Below, piece by piece: positions 25,700 to 36,815 of a DNA stretch of 64,000 nucleotides. The stretch is taken from the NCBI RefSeq assembly GCF_028372415.1, contig NC_092873.1, positions 350,075,390 to 350,139,389 on the forward strand, given 5' to 3'. This DNA comes from Notamacropus eugenii. Lineage: Eukaryota > Chordata > Mammalia > Diprotodontia > Macropodidae. The notes below the pieces were generated by a model. It made no database searches. It was given only the letters and a program-made list of their open reading frames with translations, and had not been told where the DNA came from. The translations under genes were made by a program, and so were the position numbers. Position 1 is the first letter of the stretch; each line of letters starts with the position of its first letter.

Positions 25700-25805
25700 G
25701 CCCCCCACACACACATGGAAACTCCAATGGGGAAGGTCCCTGATGTGGAAGGGATAACTGTATCTTGCTCCCTTCCTCCCTGCTCCTCACTAAAAAAAGG
25801 CCACC

Positions 25806-25914
<109 letters not shown>

Positions 25915-26484
25915 CATACTACACATACTTCATTTATCAGCTCTTTTTCTGGAGGTAGACAACATCTTCCTTCATAGGTCCTACCAGGAAGGAAACTTGA
26001 ATAGGCCAGCAGCTGGTCTGTTTTAGAGTGAGTTGCCTGGAGCAGGAAGGAAATTGAGGTCAGGTAGATAGAACAAGGCTGGTTCTCTATCTACTATGCC
26101 ATGCAACTCCTCATTTCTTCAGTATAAGAAGGGAAAAAAAATACCCTCTTACTTTGCAAAAATAATTCATGTAATGATATCTGGGGCAGTGGGGGGTGAG
26201 GTAGGTGGAGGGGTAGAGAATGGCCAGACTTGTAATATTCCATGTGTGGTTAGCATTGCAAAAATAAATTGCATAGCTATGAAATGAATATCAAAATAAA
26301 TATTTTTTTCTACTTATGTGAATATACCAAGAAGTATCAGAAACCACAGCCTTACTATATTACAACAGGGAACTCTCCTTAGTGGTACTAGTTATTCTTT
26401 CTACTACATGACATCTTTTCTCCATGTCTTTTTTTGTCTTTTTCTTTTTTTAAAAAAAATCAAATAGACATGGAAGCTAATAAG

Positions 26485-26740
26485 GGGCAGCTAGGTGGCA
26501 GTAGATAGAGCACTGGGCTTGGAATCAGGAAGACATCTTCCTGAGTTCTATTCTGGCTTCAGACACTTAGTGTCTGTGTGACCCTGGGCAAGTCACTTCA
26601 CCCAGTTTGCCTCAGGTTCCTCATCTGTAAAATGAGCTGAAGAAGGAAATTGCAAACCATCCCACTATCTTTGCTAAGAAAATCCCAAATGGGGTCATGA
26701 AAAGTCAAACACAACTGAATAACAGTTGGAAAGATTGAAC
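26485..26740 (+). repeat. tRNA-derived SINE, long variant
   Basis: Clear head 'ggggcagctaggtggcagtagatagagcactggg', then 'ctgtgtgaccctgggcaagtcacttcaccc' and the 'gctaagaaaatcccaaatggggtcatgaa' tail. Confidence 0.85.
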
Positions 26741-26749
26741 AGCAGTATG

Positions 26750-28112
26750 GAAGAAACTAAATTTAGACCAACATCCCTCCCCTTATACAGAGATAAACTC
26801 CAAATGGGTATGTGACCAATAAAAAGTCACATCATAAACCAGTTAGCAAAACGTGGGGGAAAAAATTACCTACAGATCTATGGAGAGGAGAAAAGTTCAT
26901 GATTAAACAAGGGAAAGAGAAGATCACAGAAGACAAAAATTGATCATTTTAATTGCATAAAATTTTAAAAAGTTTTTACACAAATGAATTCAATAAGGCT
27001 AAGATTAAAAGGGAAACTGTTAACTGGGGAAAAAAATCTTCACGGCAACTTTTTCTGACAAAGATCTCATTTCTAAGACATATAAGGAACTGATTTAAAT
27101 TTATAAGAACAAGAGCCATTTCCCAAATGAGAAGTGGTATAAGGATATGAGTAGGCAATTCTCAAGGGAAGGAACCAAGGATATCTAGAGCCATATGAAA
27201 AAATGTTCCAATAAGAGCAATAATCATTCCTAATTAGAAAAATGCCAAGTAATTATGAGATTACACCTATCATATTCCCAAAAGGAAAATAATAAGTATT
27301 GGAGGGACTGTGGAAAACAGACACATTGATATGCTTACTGTTGGTAGATCCATGAATAAGTCCAACAATTCTGGAAAGCAATTTGGAATTATATGCAAAA
27401 AGGTTACAAAACAGTGCATGCTCTTTGACTTAATTATACTATTGGTAGGTCTATAGCCAAAAGAGATCAAAATAGCAGGTAAAGGTCCTATGTGTACAAA
27501 AATATTTAGAGCAGCTTTTTTTGTGTATGTATAACGGCAAACACCCCCCAGTCCCGGAAACTAAAAGAATGCCTATCAATTCCCCAAAAAGGAATGCCTG
27601 AATAAGTTACAATAATGTAAAGAATGAGGAAATGGATGATTTTTGAAGAGACATGGAAGGAATTATATGAATGGATGCAGAGTAAAGTGGGCAGGATCAA
27701 AACAAATTTGTATTAAACATCAATATTATACAAATGAATCATTCTGAAGAATTGTATAAGCAGATGGAAAGGGAAATGTGCAGAACCAGGAGAAAAACAT
27801 GTACAAATATAGCAACATTATAAGGACAAATAACTCTGAAAACTAAGAGCTTTGATTGCTCCAAAAGATGATCCTGGGGACCAAAGATGAAGTATACTAT
27901 CTACCTCCTGCCAGAGAAGTGATAATGCAAAATGAAATATATGTATTTTTGTATACAGCCAAAGGGGGAATTTGTTTTGCTTGACTGTGCATATTTGTTA
28001 GAAGGAATTTGTTTTTCTTTTCTCTTTCCCTCCCACTCCCTGAGGAATGCGTGTGTAGGGTGATGGATAAGAGAAAAAGTAGACGTTTGTTAATTAAAAA
28101 AAATAAAAAGAA
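26750..28112 (+). mobile_element. L1 ORF2 C-terminus and 3' UTR (+), old
   Basis: Forward ORF2 end: the text around 27060-27240 and 27440-27700 parallels the ORF2 C-terminal region at 45.3 kb. It is followed by a 3' UTR and an A-rich end, 'taattaaaaaaaataaaaagaaag'. Many frame breaks. Confidence 0.8.
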
Positions 28113-28320
28113 AGGTGGGAGGTACTAGTGATATGGAATGTTGCATGTACTTTCAGATGAGGCCACCATTTTATTAGCTTTACCTAATTTTGTAACTTTG
28201 TTACAAGATGCCTTTCATATAAGAGATAATCTGTAAATGTAATATAAAAGCAAACATGCCAATAAAACTAAAACTCTAATTGTGTAAAAAATACAATAAT
28301 ACACATTTATTTTTAAAAAC

Positions 28321-28935
28321 CCATCAAACTGGCTAAGAAATAGAGTGGTGGATTCATGGAATAGGTTAGGTACACAAGACACAGTGGTCAATGACTATAG
28401 TAATCTATTGATTGATAAACCCAAAGACTCCAGTTTCTGGGATAAGAACTCACTATTTGACAAAAACTTCTGGGAAAACTGGAAAATAGTATAACAAAAA
28501 CTTAGCACAGACCAACATCTCATACCATACAACAAGTTAAGACAAAAATGAGTATGTGATTTAGACATAAAGGGTGATACCATAAGCAAATTAGGAGAGC
28601 AGGGAATTGTTTACCTGTCAGATCTATGGAGAAGGGAAGAATTTATGACTAATGAGTGAGAGAGAACATTATGAAATGCAAAATGGATAATTTTGATTAT
28701 ATTAAGTTAAAAAGGTTTTGCACAAACAAAACCAATGCAAATAATATTAGAAGGAAAGCACAAAGCTGGGAAACAATTTTTATATCCACTGGTTCTGATA
28801 AAGGCCTCACTTCTAAAATATGTAGAGAACAGAATCAAATTTATAAGAATACAAGTCATTCCCCAACGGTCAAGGTGTATGAACAGGCAGTTTTCAGATA
28901 AAGAAAAATTAAAGCTATTTATAGTCATGTGATTA
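28321..28935 (+). mobile_element. L1 ORF2 fragment (+)
   Basis: A second, separate forward ORF2 piece. A frame at 28656-28901 reads KCKMDNFDYIKLKRFCTNKTNAN, matching KCKMDNFDYIKLRSFCTTKPNAT in the young copy. It partly overlaps the L1 segment represented at 26750-28112, so it is an independent insertion or a rearrangement. Confidence 0.8.
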
Positions 28936-29222
28936 TATGAGTGTTCCTTAAGGCTCTGTTCTGGGCTCTTTTCTCTTTTTATTTTACACTATGTCGTTCA
29001 GGCAGTTAGGTGGTACAGTGGATAGAGTGCTGGGCCTGGAGCTAGAGGTTTGACCAGGAGAAGACTCAATGCAATCTCATTATTAGTAATGTCCTTATGA
29101 AGAAGTTTAAAGAAGCAGGTTGGGGAAGAGGGAGCGCTGAGTCTCTGATGGGGTGCTTGGGTGCTTGTGCTTGGACTCCAGTTCCAAAATCACATTTCTC
29201 CCTAGCTTCAAAACACTATCCC

Positions 29223-31983
29223 GGGGGGCAGAGCCAAGATGGCGGAGTAGAAACACACACATATGCTAGCTCTGAACCCACAGCCCGTAAAAAAGAACCC
29301 CCCAGCAAATTCTGGAGCAGCAGAAGCCACAGAACAACAGAGAAGACGAGATTTCTGTTCCAGAGAGCCTGAAAACCTCTCACAAAAGGTCCATCACACT
29401 GTGGACCAGAGCTGAGCCTTGGCCACGCGGCACTGAGAGGAGCAGATGCCAGCAGGCTTCAGGGACAGGATCACCAGCAGCCGCGCGGGTCCCTCCACCC
29501 ACGGGCCCCAAAGATTAGTGAGAGGGTCTCTCTGGCTTGCCAAGAGGGGAGTGGGGTGCCCCCATAACTCAGGCCCCCTCGGGAGGCAGCAGCAGAGGCA
29601 GGAGCAGACTGGGGCTCCCCAAGCAGGCAGGAGCCTGGATCCATTGTTGAAGGTCTCTGCATAAACCCCCTGAGAGAACTGAGCCCGTGAGGTGGCCCTG
29701 CCCCCACCTGAGCACCTGAACTTAATCTCACACTGAATAGCAGCCCTGCCCCTGCCAAAAGCCCTGAGGCTGGGAAGCAGCATTGGAATCTCAGACCCCA
29801 AGCCCTGGCTGGGTGGATCTGGAGGTGAGGTGGGGGTGGAAAGAAAACTCAGAAGTCAAGCAACTGGCTGGGAAAATGCCCAGAAAAGGGGAAAAAAATA
29901 AGACTATAGAAGGTTACTTTCTTGGTGAACAGATATTTCCTCCCTTCCTTTCTGATGGGGAAGAACAATGCTTACCATCAGGCAAAGACACAGAAGTCAA
30001 GGCTTCTGTATCCCAGCCCACTCAATGGACTCAGGCCATGGAAGAGCTCAAAAAGGATTTTGAAAATCAAGTTAGAGAGGTGGAGGAAAAACTGGGAAGA
30101 CAAATGAGAGACATGCAAGCAAAGCATGAAAAGCAGGTCAACACCCTGCTAAAGGAGAACCAAAAAAATGCTGAAGAAAATAACACCTTGAAAAATAGGC
30201 TAACTCAATTGGCAAAAGAGGTTCAAAAAGCCAATGAGGAGAAGAATGCTTTCAAAAGCAGAATTAGCCAAATGGAAAAGGAGATTCAAAAGCTCACTGA
30301 AGAAAATAGTTCTTTCAAAATTAGAATGGAACAGATGAAGGCTAATGACTTTATGAGAAACCAAGAAATCACAAAACAAAATCAAAAGAATGAAAAAATG
30401 GAACATAATATGAAATATCTCATTGGAAAAACAACTGACCTGGAGAATAGATCCAGGAGAGACAATTTAAAAATTATGGGCCTACCTGAAAGCCATGATC
30501 AAAAAAAGAGCCTAGACATCATCTTTCATGAAATTATCAAGGAAAACTGCCCTGAGATTCTAGAACCAGAGGGCAAAATAAGTATTCAAGGAATCCACAG
30601 ATCACCGCCTGAAAGAGATCCAAAAAGAGAAACTCCTTTGTGGCCAAATTTCAGAGTTCCCAGGTCAAGGAGAAAATATTGCAAGCAGCTAGAAAGAAAC
30701 AATTCAAGTATTGTGGAAGTACAATCAGGATAACACAAGATCTAGCAGCTTCTACATTAAGGGATTGAAGGGCGTGAAATAGGATATTCCAGAAGTCAAA
30801 GGGACTAGGACTAAAACCAAGAATCACCCACCCAGCAAAACTGAGTATAATACTTCAGGGGAAAAATTGGTCTTTCAATGAAACAGAGGACTTTCAAGCA
30901 TTCTTGATGAAAAGACCAGAGCTGAAAAGAAAATTTGACTTTCAAACACAAGAATGAAGAGAAGCATGAAAAGGTAAACAGCAAAGAGAAGTCATAAGAG
31001 ACTTACAAAAGATGAACTGTTTACATTCCTACATGGAAAGACAATATTTGTAACTCTTGAAACTATTCAATATCTGGGTACTGGGTGGGTTTACACACAC
31101 ACACATGCACACGCACACGCACACACACACAGAGACAAAGAGCACAGAGTGAATTGAAGAGGATGGGATCATATCTTAAAAAAATGAAATCAAGCAGTGA
31201 GAGAGAAATATATTGGGAGGAGAAAGGGAGAAATGGAATGGGGCAAATTATCTCTCATAAAAGAGGCAAGCAAAAGACTTATTAGTGGAGGAATAAAGAG
31301 GGGAGGTGAGAGAAAAACATGAAGTTTACTCTCATCACATTCCACTAAAGGAAGGAATAAAATGCACACTCATTTTGGTATGAAAACCTATCTTACAATA
31401 CAGCAAAGTGGGGGATAAGGGGATAAGCAGGGTGGGGGGGATGATGGAAGGGAGGGCATGGGGAGGAGGGAGCAATTTGAGGTCGACACTCATGGGGAGG
31501 GACAGGATCAAAAGACAGAATAGAAGTAATGGGGGACAGGATAGGATGGAGGGAAATACAGTTAGTCTTATACAACACGACTATTATGGAAGTTATTTGG
31601 AAAACTACACAGATTTGGCCTATATTGAATTGCTTGCCTTCCAAAGGGAAGGGGTGGGGAGGGAGGGTGGAAAAGAAGTTGGAACTCAAAGTGTTAGGAA
31701 CAACTGTCAAGTACTGTTCTTGCCACTAGGAAATAAGAAATACAGGTAAAGGGGTATAGAAAGTTATCTGGCCCTACAGGACAAAAGAGAAGATGGGGAC
31801 AAGGGAAGGGAGGGATGATAGAAGAGAGAGCAGATTGGTGAGAGGGGCAATTAGAATGCTCGGTGTTTTGGGGTGGGGGGAAGGAACAAAAGGGGAGAAA
31901 ATGTGGAACCCAAAATTTTGTGAAAATGAATGTTAAAAGTTAAATAAATAAATAAAAAAACCAACCAAACAAAAAAAAAAAAC
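29223..31983 (+). mobile_element. HAL1, near full-length ORF1-only LINE
   Basis: Starts with ggggggcagagccaagatggcgg, an L1/HAL1-type internal promoter. A GC-richer 5' UTR runs to about 29870. ORF1 follows (MPRKGEKNKTIEGYFLG..., from 29877), with a long heptad-type coiled coil (EEKLGRQMRDMQAKHEKQVN... to KEIQKLTEEN) and an RNA-binding part (NRSRRDNLKIMGLPESHDQ). It then passes straight into the 3' UTR and an A-rich tail. There is no ORF2, which is the defining feature of HAL1. ORF1 has a small deletion near RETPLWPN compared with RETPRNIVAKF in the 53 kb copy, and a later stop (gggattgaagg), so this copy is not coding-competent. A cactatccc duplication flanks it (29214-29222, 31984-31992). 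Confidence 0.9.
31097..31132. repeat. CA-type tract in HAL1 3' UTR
   Basis: Interrupted acacac/gcac tract at the same element position as the GT tract at 2889-2918. Confidence 0.8.
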
Positions 31984-31992
31984 CACTATCCC

Positions 31993-32581
31993 TGATAGTT
32001 TTCTCCCTAGTCCAAGGACACTATACCTAGCAATTACTCATGAGTGGGCCCCAGTAAAACAAACTATTCGCAGCACAAGAACAAGCTGACCTCTGAAGAA
32101 ATTCTCTTGCAAAAACAGGACTTGTAACCACAGAATTATCATGTATTGATTTCCAAAGTTATCCTATTCAATCCAGAAGTCAAACTATAGACCTCACCTC
32201 TCAAATCTATCTTACTACAGACATAACAAACCAACCCCTTCCCCTGTTTCCAGTAATGAATGATGCCTGTGACTAAGGTTGTATGTTATCACCTAATTAG
32301 CTTATCTGCCAGATAATCCACTACTTATATAAGCTTTAGCATCATTCCTATGAAGTTGCGAGTTCCTTAAGGAATGTAAGTTCCTTAAGGGGCCCTACTG
32401 ACTATATTGGCATTACAACAAACCTTTGCCAACTTGACTTAAAGAATGCTTGAGTCCATGAATTCATTCCAGATGACCCTCTCTTGTACTTGGGTCCTCA
32501 AGGGGTCCCTGAACCTCTCAACCCCCTCTCAAACTACATCATCTCCAAGATACTGATTACTAAGAAAAATTATTTTTTACA
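31993..32581 (+). mobile_element. Possible solo LTR fossil (ERV-type), tentative
   Basis: A roughly 590-base stretch beginning TG and ending CA, with an internal TATA-like tatataag near 32335 and sequence downstream that looks like an R/U5 region. No flanking duplication was found and no viral gene lies nearby. Family and age are not determined, and the boundaries are a guess. Confidence 0.3.
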
Positions 32582-32879
32582 GGTCCTACATCAGAAATTC
32601 ATATCATTTTATCAGTGGAAATGACATTAAATAAAAGGCATTACCATATGCTTTGTCTCTGAAGCCTAAGGAATATGGGACTTTTCTATTTGACTTGGAG
32701 CTAAAATCTTCTATATGTATTTTCTCCCCTATTAGAAGGTAGGTTCTTGAGAACAGTGATTTGTACTGAGTAAGTACTTAATAAATGCCTTACTTATTCA
32801 TTCAACTGTGTATAGGACAGGTTCTCCTTCTTCCCTACCACCAAACAAAGGTTTACTTGGCTGTCATACTGGTCTGTCT

Positions 32880-33045
32880 AGTGAAAGAGAGAGGAGAGAG
32901 AGAATGGGACACAGGGAGGGAGGGAAAGAAAGAGAATGAGAGAGAAGGAGAGAGAGTGGGTAGGGGAAAGGAATGAGAGAAGAAGAGAAAAGAGAGAAAG
33001 GGACAATGGAGAGATAGGAGGAAGGGAAGTAGGAAAGGGAGAGAT
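32880..33045. repeat. GA-rich low-complexity stretch
   Basis: Imperfect gaga/ggga repeats. Purine-only runs on the + strand produce spurious long frames on both strands. Confidence 0.9.
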
Positions 33046-33129
33046 GCCCTCCAGTTATCACCAAACAAAAAGCCCATGCCCAGCAGTGTCATCAGATTGA
33101 TGGACTCTTCAAATTCAAAAGGAACATAG

Positions 33130-33850
33130 AATTAAAACTGGGCCAAGTCTTTCATTTTACAGTTAAGGAGGCTGAGGCTCAGAAGGTTGTGAATGACTTA
33201 TGGCCATTGAAGTAGTGCACAGCAGAGCCAGAGTTTGAACCTAGACCCTTTGACTCCAAATTCTCTTTCCCCTATGTCACAGGGACTGGCTGTCCTCATC
33301 ACCTTTCCCTTAAGTAAACCTTCAAGTGTTTGTTTAAACTTCTGCTGTCATTCCTCTCCCAGTTCTGATATATGTAGCTAGCATTTATACAGTGCTTTAC
33401 AATTTGCAAGTTGTTGTTTTTCAGTCTTCTCTGACTCTCTCTGACCCCATTTGAGATTTTCTTGGCAGAGATACCAGAGTGGCTTACCATTTCCGTCTTT
33501 GGCTCATTTTACAGATGAGGAAACTGAGGCCAACAGAGTTAAGTGACTTGCCCTGGGTCAAATAGCTAGTACATGCCAGAGGCTAGATTTGAACTCAGGC
33601 CGGACTCCAGGTCTGGTACTCTATCCATTGCACCACCTAACTGCCCTTACAATTTGTATAGTTCTTGGCAAATATTTCATTTTCTTCTCATGACAATCCT
33701 GGAAGGTAGGTGCTATTATCATAATAAGGAGGAAACTGAGACTGGGAGAGCTTAAGTGATTTGCCTAGGGTCACACTGTTGGCGAGAGTCTTAGGCCAGA
33801 TTTGAACTTGAGTTTTTCTGACTGCAGGTATAGCTGTCTCTGATATTCTA
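33130..33850 (-). repeat. Cluster of three reversed MIR/tRNA SINEs
   Basis: 33130-33260 and 33645-33850 are reversed MIR-like ('ggaaactgagactgggagagcttaagtgatttgcc'). Between them, 33370-33640 is a reversed long-variant SINE ending at its head, 'attgcaccacctaactgccc'. Confidence 0.8.
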
Positions 33851-34178
33851 CAATCTTATTGCTTAAGCCAGTCCAGGAGCATTACCATGGAGTCTATGAA
33901 CTTGTTTGCATTATAATATTTTTATAACTATGTTTCAATACAATAGGTTTTCCTTGAAGTCCTATGTATTTTATTTTATGCATTGAAAAATGTTCTTCTG
34001 ACAAGGAGTTCATAGGCTTTACCAGATTTCCATGGCACAAAAAAGGCTAGGAAACCTTTGAGCTAGATACCAGTTACCTTTAAATATTAGAAAGCTCTCC
34101 AGTAGGACAGGGTTCTCATTGGCCAAGTCAGGAGGGGAAGAGAAGATGTCATCATTGGCTTGGGTTGGAGGAAAGGCA

Positions 34179-34186
34179 GTATAACT
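34179..34186 (+). promoter_or_regulatory. TATA-like box of the third NPY-family gene
   Basis: gtataact lies about 50 bases before a donor, ttcagg|gtaaga (gt 34231-34232), that closely resembles the PPY exon 1 donor ctcagg|gtaagt. If used, exon 1 would be only about 25 bases, or the true start lies upstream. Confidence 0.4.
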
Positions 34187-34204
34187 CAACCAGTGTGGTT
34201 AGAG

Positions 34205-34230
34205 CATCCCTTCTCCTTTCTTTGTTCAGG
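34205..34230 (+). other. Exon 1 (5' UTR) of third NPY-family gene, inferred
   Basis: The end is set by the donor cagg|gtaaga; the start is only estimated from the TATA-like box. The similarity of this donor context to PPY exon 1 is the main support. Confidence 0.4.
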
Positions 34231-34289
34231 GTAAGAGGAAAGTTTAGGGTGGGGAGAAGGATGATTGGTCAGCCTTGTGGATTTTGAGG

Positions 34290-34432
<143 letters not shown>

Positions 34433-34459
34433 TCCCTACTCCATATCTACTCTTTTCAG

Positions 34460-34983
34460 ATGACTACCTCTTATTCCTGGCTCTGCTGGACTCTCCTTCT
34501 CTTCCTGGCCTGCCTTCAGGTCCAGTTGGTATCAGCTGGCTTCAAGGAAAAAATACCTGTCAGACCCAAGTGGCCAGGCAAGGAAGCCATCCCTGAGGTT
34601 CTTAGGAACTACTGGAGGTCCATGAGGCGCTTTTTGGATTACCAAAAGATGCTGTTGTGAGTTTACTTGTGTGTATGTGTCTGTACATCTGTGTGTCTTT
34701 ATGTATATCCATGCTTGTTTCTGTGTGCCTTTGGAACCCACAGTCTCTCACTCATGCTTCTCTCTCTCCCCTCACCCTCCTCCCCCAATCATAAAAGTTT
34801 AGAAGGAAAAGACCAAGGAGATCAGTGAGCCAGAACTCCAAGGACTTGTCCTCACCTTTCTTCCCCAACTTATGGATTCCGGAAAGACCTCATCCCACCA
34901 AACCTCTGATGTCCATTCTTTCCTCTGATAAGAAGTTCAATCATGGAAACAAGTGGCCTTCTGAGTTTCACAAGTGGCACTAG
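34460..34983 (+). CDS. Divergent third member of the NPY/PYY/PPY family (novel)
   Basis: A secreted-peptide precursor I cannot match to a named gene. Exon 2 is 34460-34656 and exon 3 34803-34983 (stop TAG 34981-34983), 125 residues. ATG follows the acceptor cttttcag directly, as in PYY and PPY. Residues 1-26 are a signal peptide (MTTSYSWLCWTLLLFLACLQ...SA). After a short GFKEK lead comes a PP-fold-like segment, IPVRPKWPGKEAIPEVLRNY...: aligned without gaps to PYY 1-35 it keeps Pro2, Pro5, Lys6, Pro8, Ala12, Pro14, Glu15, Leu17, Tyr20, Ser23, Arg25 and Leu28. The junction falls after codon position 2 at the residue-35 codon, exactly as in PYY and PPY. The receptor-binding R-x-R-Y and the amidation Gly are missing. 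Exon 3 instead gives L-RKRPRR, a polybasic site, and a 53-residue tail SVSQNSKDLSSPFF...EFHKWH. An alternative acceptor at 34797 would give a short end, FLEGKDQGDQ. Expression is unproven. Confidence 0.75.
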
Positions 34984-35062
34984 ACAATGTCATCTGCCTC
35001 CTTCTCCATACTGTCACAACTTCCTCCAGCCAAAGCTGATAGGAATGGCCAGGACATGAGAC

Positions 35063-35068
35063 AATAAA
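35063..35068 (+). promoter_or_regulatory. Poly(A) signal of third NPY-family gene
   Basis: AATAAA in gagacaataaaatgg, 79 bases after the stop codon. Distance and context resemble PYY and PPY, so this is a complete transcription unit rather than a lone exon relic. Confidence 0.7.
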
Positions 35069-35254
35069 ATGGAATCTGACAGAATTATTGGGCTTTTCAG
35101 TGGGCTGCTGGCATCAGAGTAAGGTGCTGGTGGAAGGGGAAGGAACCTGTCTCCCTGGGGGAAAGAGTCACAGGGACTGGGGGAGCTTTTGGAAGAGGGC
35201 ATAAGGAAGAAAGCTAAGAGACTGATTTTTACTCTCTGATCCTTTACAGAGTTC

Positions 35255-35450
35255 AATGAAAGGGAAGGAGCACTGATTTTGGAATCAGAAGACATGAATT
35301 CTAGTTCCCTCTCTGACACTAAGTAGCTTTGGACCTGGGAAGTCATATTCCTTCTCTACACCTCAGTTTCCTCATCTGTAAAATGAGGAGATTGGGTCCT
35401 AATCCAACCTCTAGGGCACCTGCCAGCTCTGGTATTCTATGATATTTCCT
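35255..35450 (+). repeat. MIR-like SINE
   Basis: Forward: 'aaggagcactgattttggaatcagaagacatgaattctagttccctctctgacac' and 'cctcagtttcctcatctgtaaaatgagg'. Confidence 0.75.
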
Positions 35451-36475
35451 GAATTAGGGTGTGGGTTGGGGAAGAGTATGGGGGAGGTGACATTAGGGAA
35501 GTCAAGATTAGTTAGGGATTTGGGGAAGGGGGCCCTAGGAGAACACTAGTCTCAACTGTAGGGCCTGGGTCTGGACAACATCCATCCAGAGTGGCTCAGA
35601 TGGGCTTGCTGAAGGTAGACAAGTGGAAGTTGTGTTTTGGGATCTAAGAATCAGTAGGGAACAGGGTGGGTGTAGGAAGGATGTGCCCTTTCATCACCTG
35701 ATTGACCTTATGCTGTATCTCAGATCCCCTCAGAGTCCTAGTTCTTGCCCCTCAACCAGGCTCCCTCCCTCCCAGCATCTTGTAGAATTCCCTGGTATTC
35801 CCACTCTCTTTCTTCTGTTCCCAAACTCCTGGTCTCAAGGTCATCATCATCTTTGCTCAGTTCCCTCAATGGATATTGCAAAAGAGCTAAATTTCAGCTT
35901 GCTCTAAGGGTGGACTCCCTAGAGCTAACCATAGTTCGCCAATTAAGTCAAAAAGTCAGTAGGCTGCCTCAGGTGAGGTATTCATGTTCCTCCCTTCCTC
36001 CACCCAAGCCTTTAGGCAAAGCCTGGATGATCGTGGGGGGGTGGGGGGGAAGGAGTTATTCATAACATTAGAGATCCCTTTCACCTCATAGAATTGCACA
36101 GCATCTGAGAGTTAGAAGAGACTCCAGAAGTTACCTAGTGTAATCCTTATTGGATCCTATAGCTTTCCTGAAAGTGAGGATTCAATGATTGTCACCATTC
36201 CCATACTGGCCCCACCAATTTTAACTTCTTTAGCCTACTTACTTGGGGGTGGGGGTGGGGAGTGAGGAAGAGGGCAGGGTGCCAGCTTTCTTCAGAGCAC
36301 ACACTTCCTGGGCCCTTGTCCCTCTGAGTCTAGACAGTTTGTGTGGGTGTCCTGAGACAGGGAGACCTTGTAGCCCTCTTCCCATACTACCCACCACAAA
36401 CACTGGAGTGGGAGGAGGGGGGGGCTGGTAAGCAAACGGAGCAGTTATGACTGGCCGATACTTTCCTAGGGTCAT
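35451..36475. other. Mostly unique sequence, no gene recognised
   Basis: Frames up to about 100 codons exist (for example 35745-36065), but they lack recognisable domains and splice context. I see no exon here. Confidence 0.4.
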
Positions 36476-36479
36476 CACT

Positions 36480-36815
36480 TAGGGGATGAGGTGTGGTAGA
36501 AAGAATGCTGGATTTGCGATCAGGAGACGAGTTTGAACTGAATCCTAGCTTTGTCCCTTACTATTTGTAAAAGGGAAAGTTTATAAAATGAGGGAGTAGG
36601 ACAAAACATCCTCTAAGGTCCCTTTCAGCTCTAAATCTATGATACACATCATTGTGTGATTCTGGGCAAGTTGCTCATCTCCCAGCCTCAGTTTCCTCAT
36701 GTGTTAAATGGGGACAATGATGGTCCCTGCCTCACACGATTTTTGTGAAGAGCGTATGGGATAATCTATATAAAGCACTTTGAAACCTTAGCTTTATAAA
36801 TGCTTCACCTTAAAC
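36480..36815 (+). repeat. Two MIR-like SINE units (+)
   Basis: 36480-36640 has 'ggatttgcgatcaggagacgagtttgaactgaatcc' and 'tctaaggtccctttcagctctaaatctatgat'. 36645-36815 has 'gtgtgattctgggcaagttgctcatctcccagcctcagtttcctcatgtg' and 'tataaagcactttgaaacc'. Confidence 0.7.

Noticed and set aside
29783-30733. Coiled-coil frame as a host protein
   Set aside because: It is HAL1 ORF1, repeated at 53 kb and, in part, at 3.2 kb, with TSDs.
31993-32581. Confident call of an endogenous retrovirus
   Set aside because: Only LTR-like hints, with no flanking duplication or internal genes. Kept as a low-confidence fossil.
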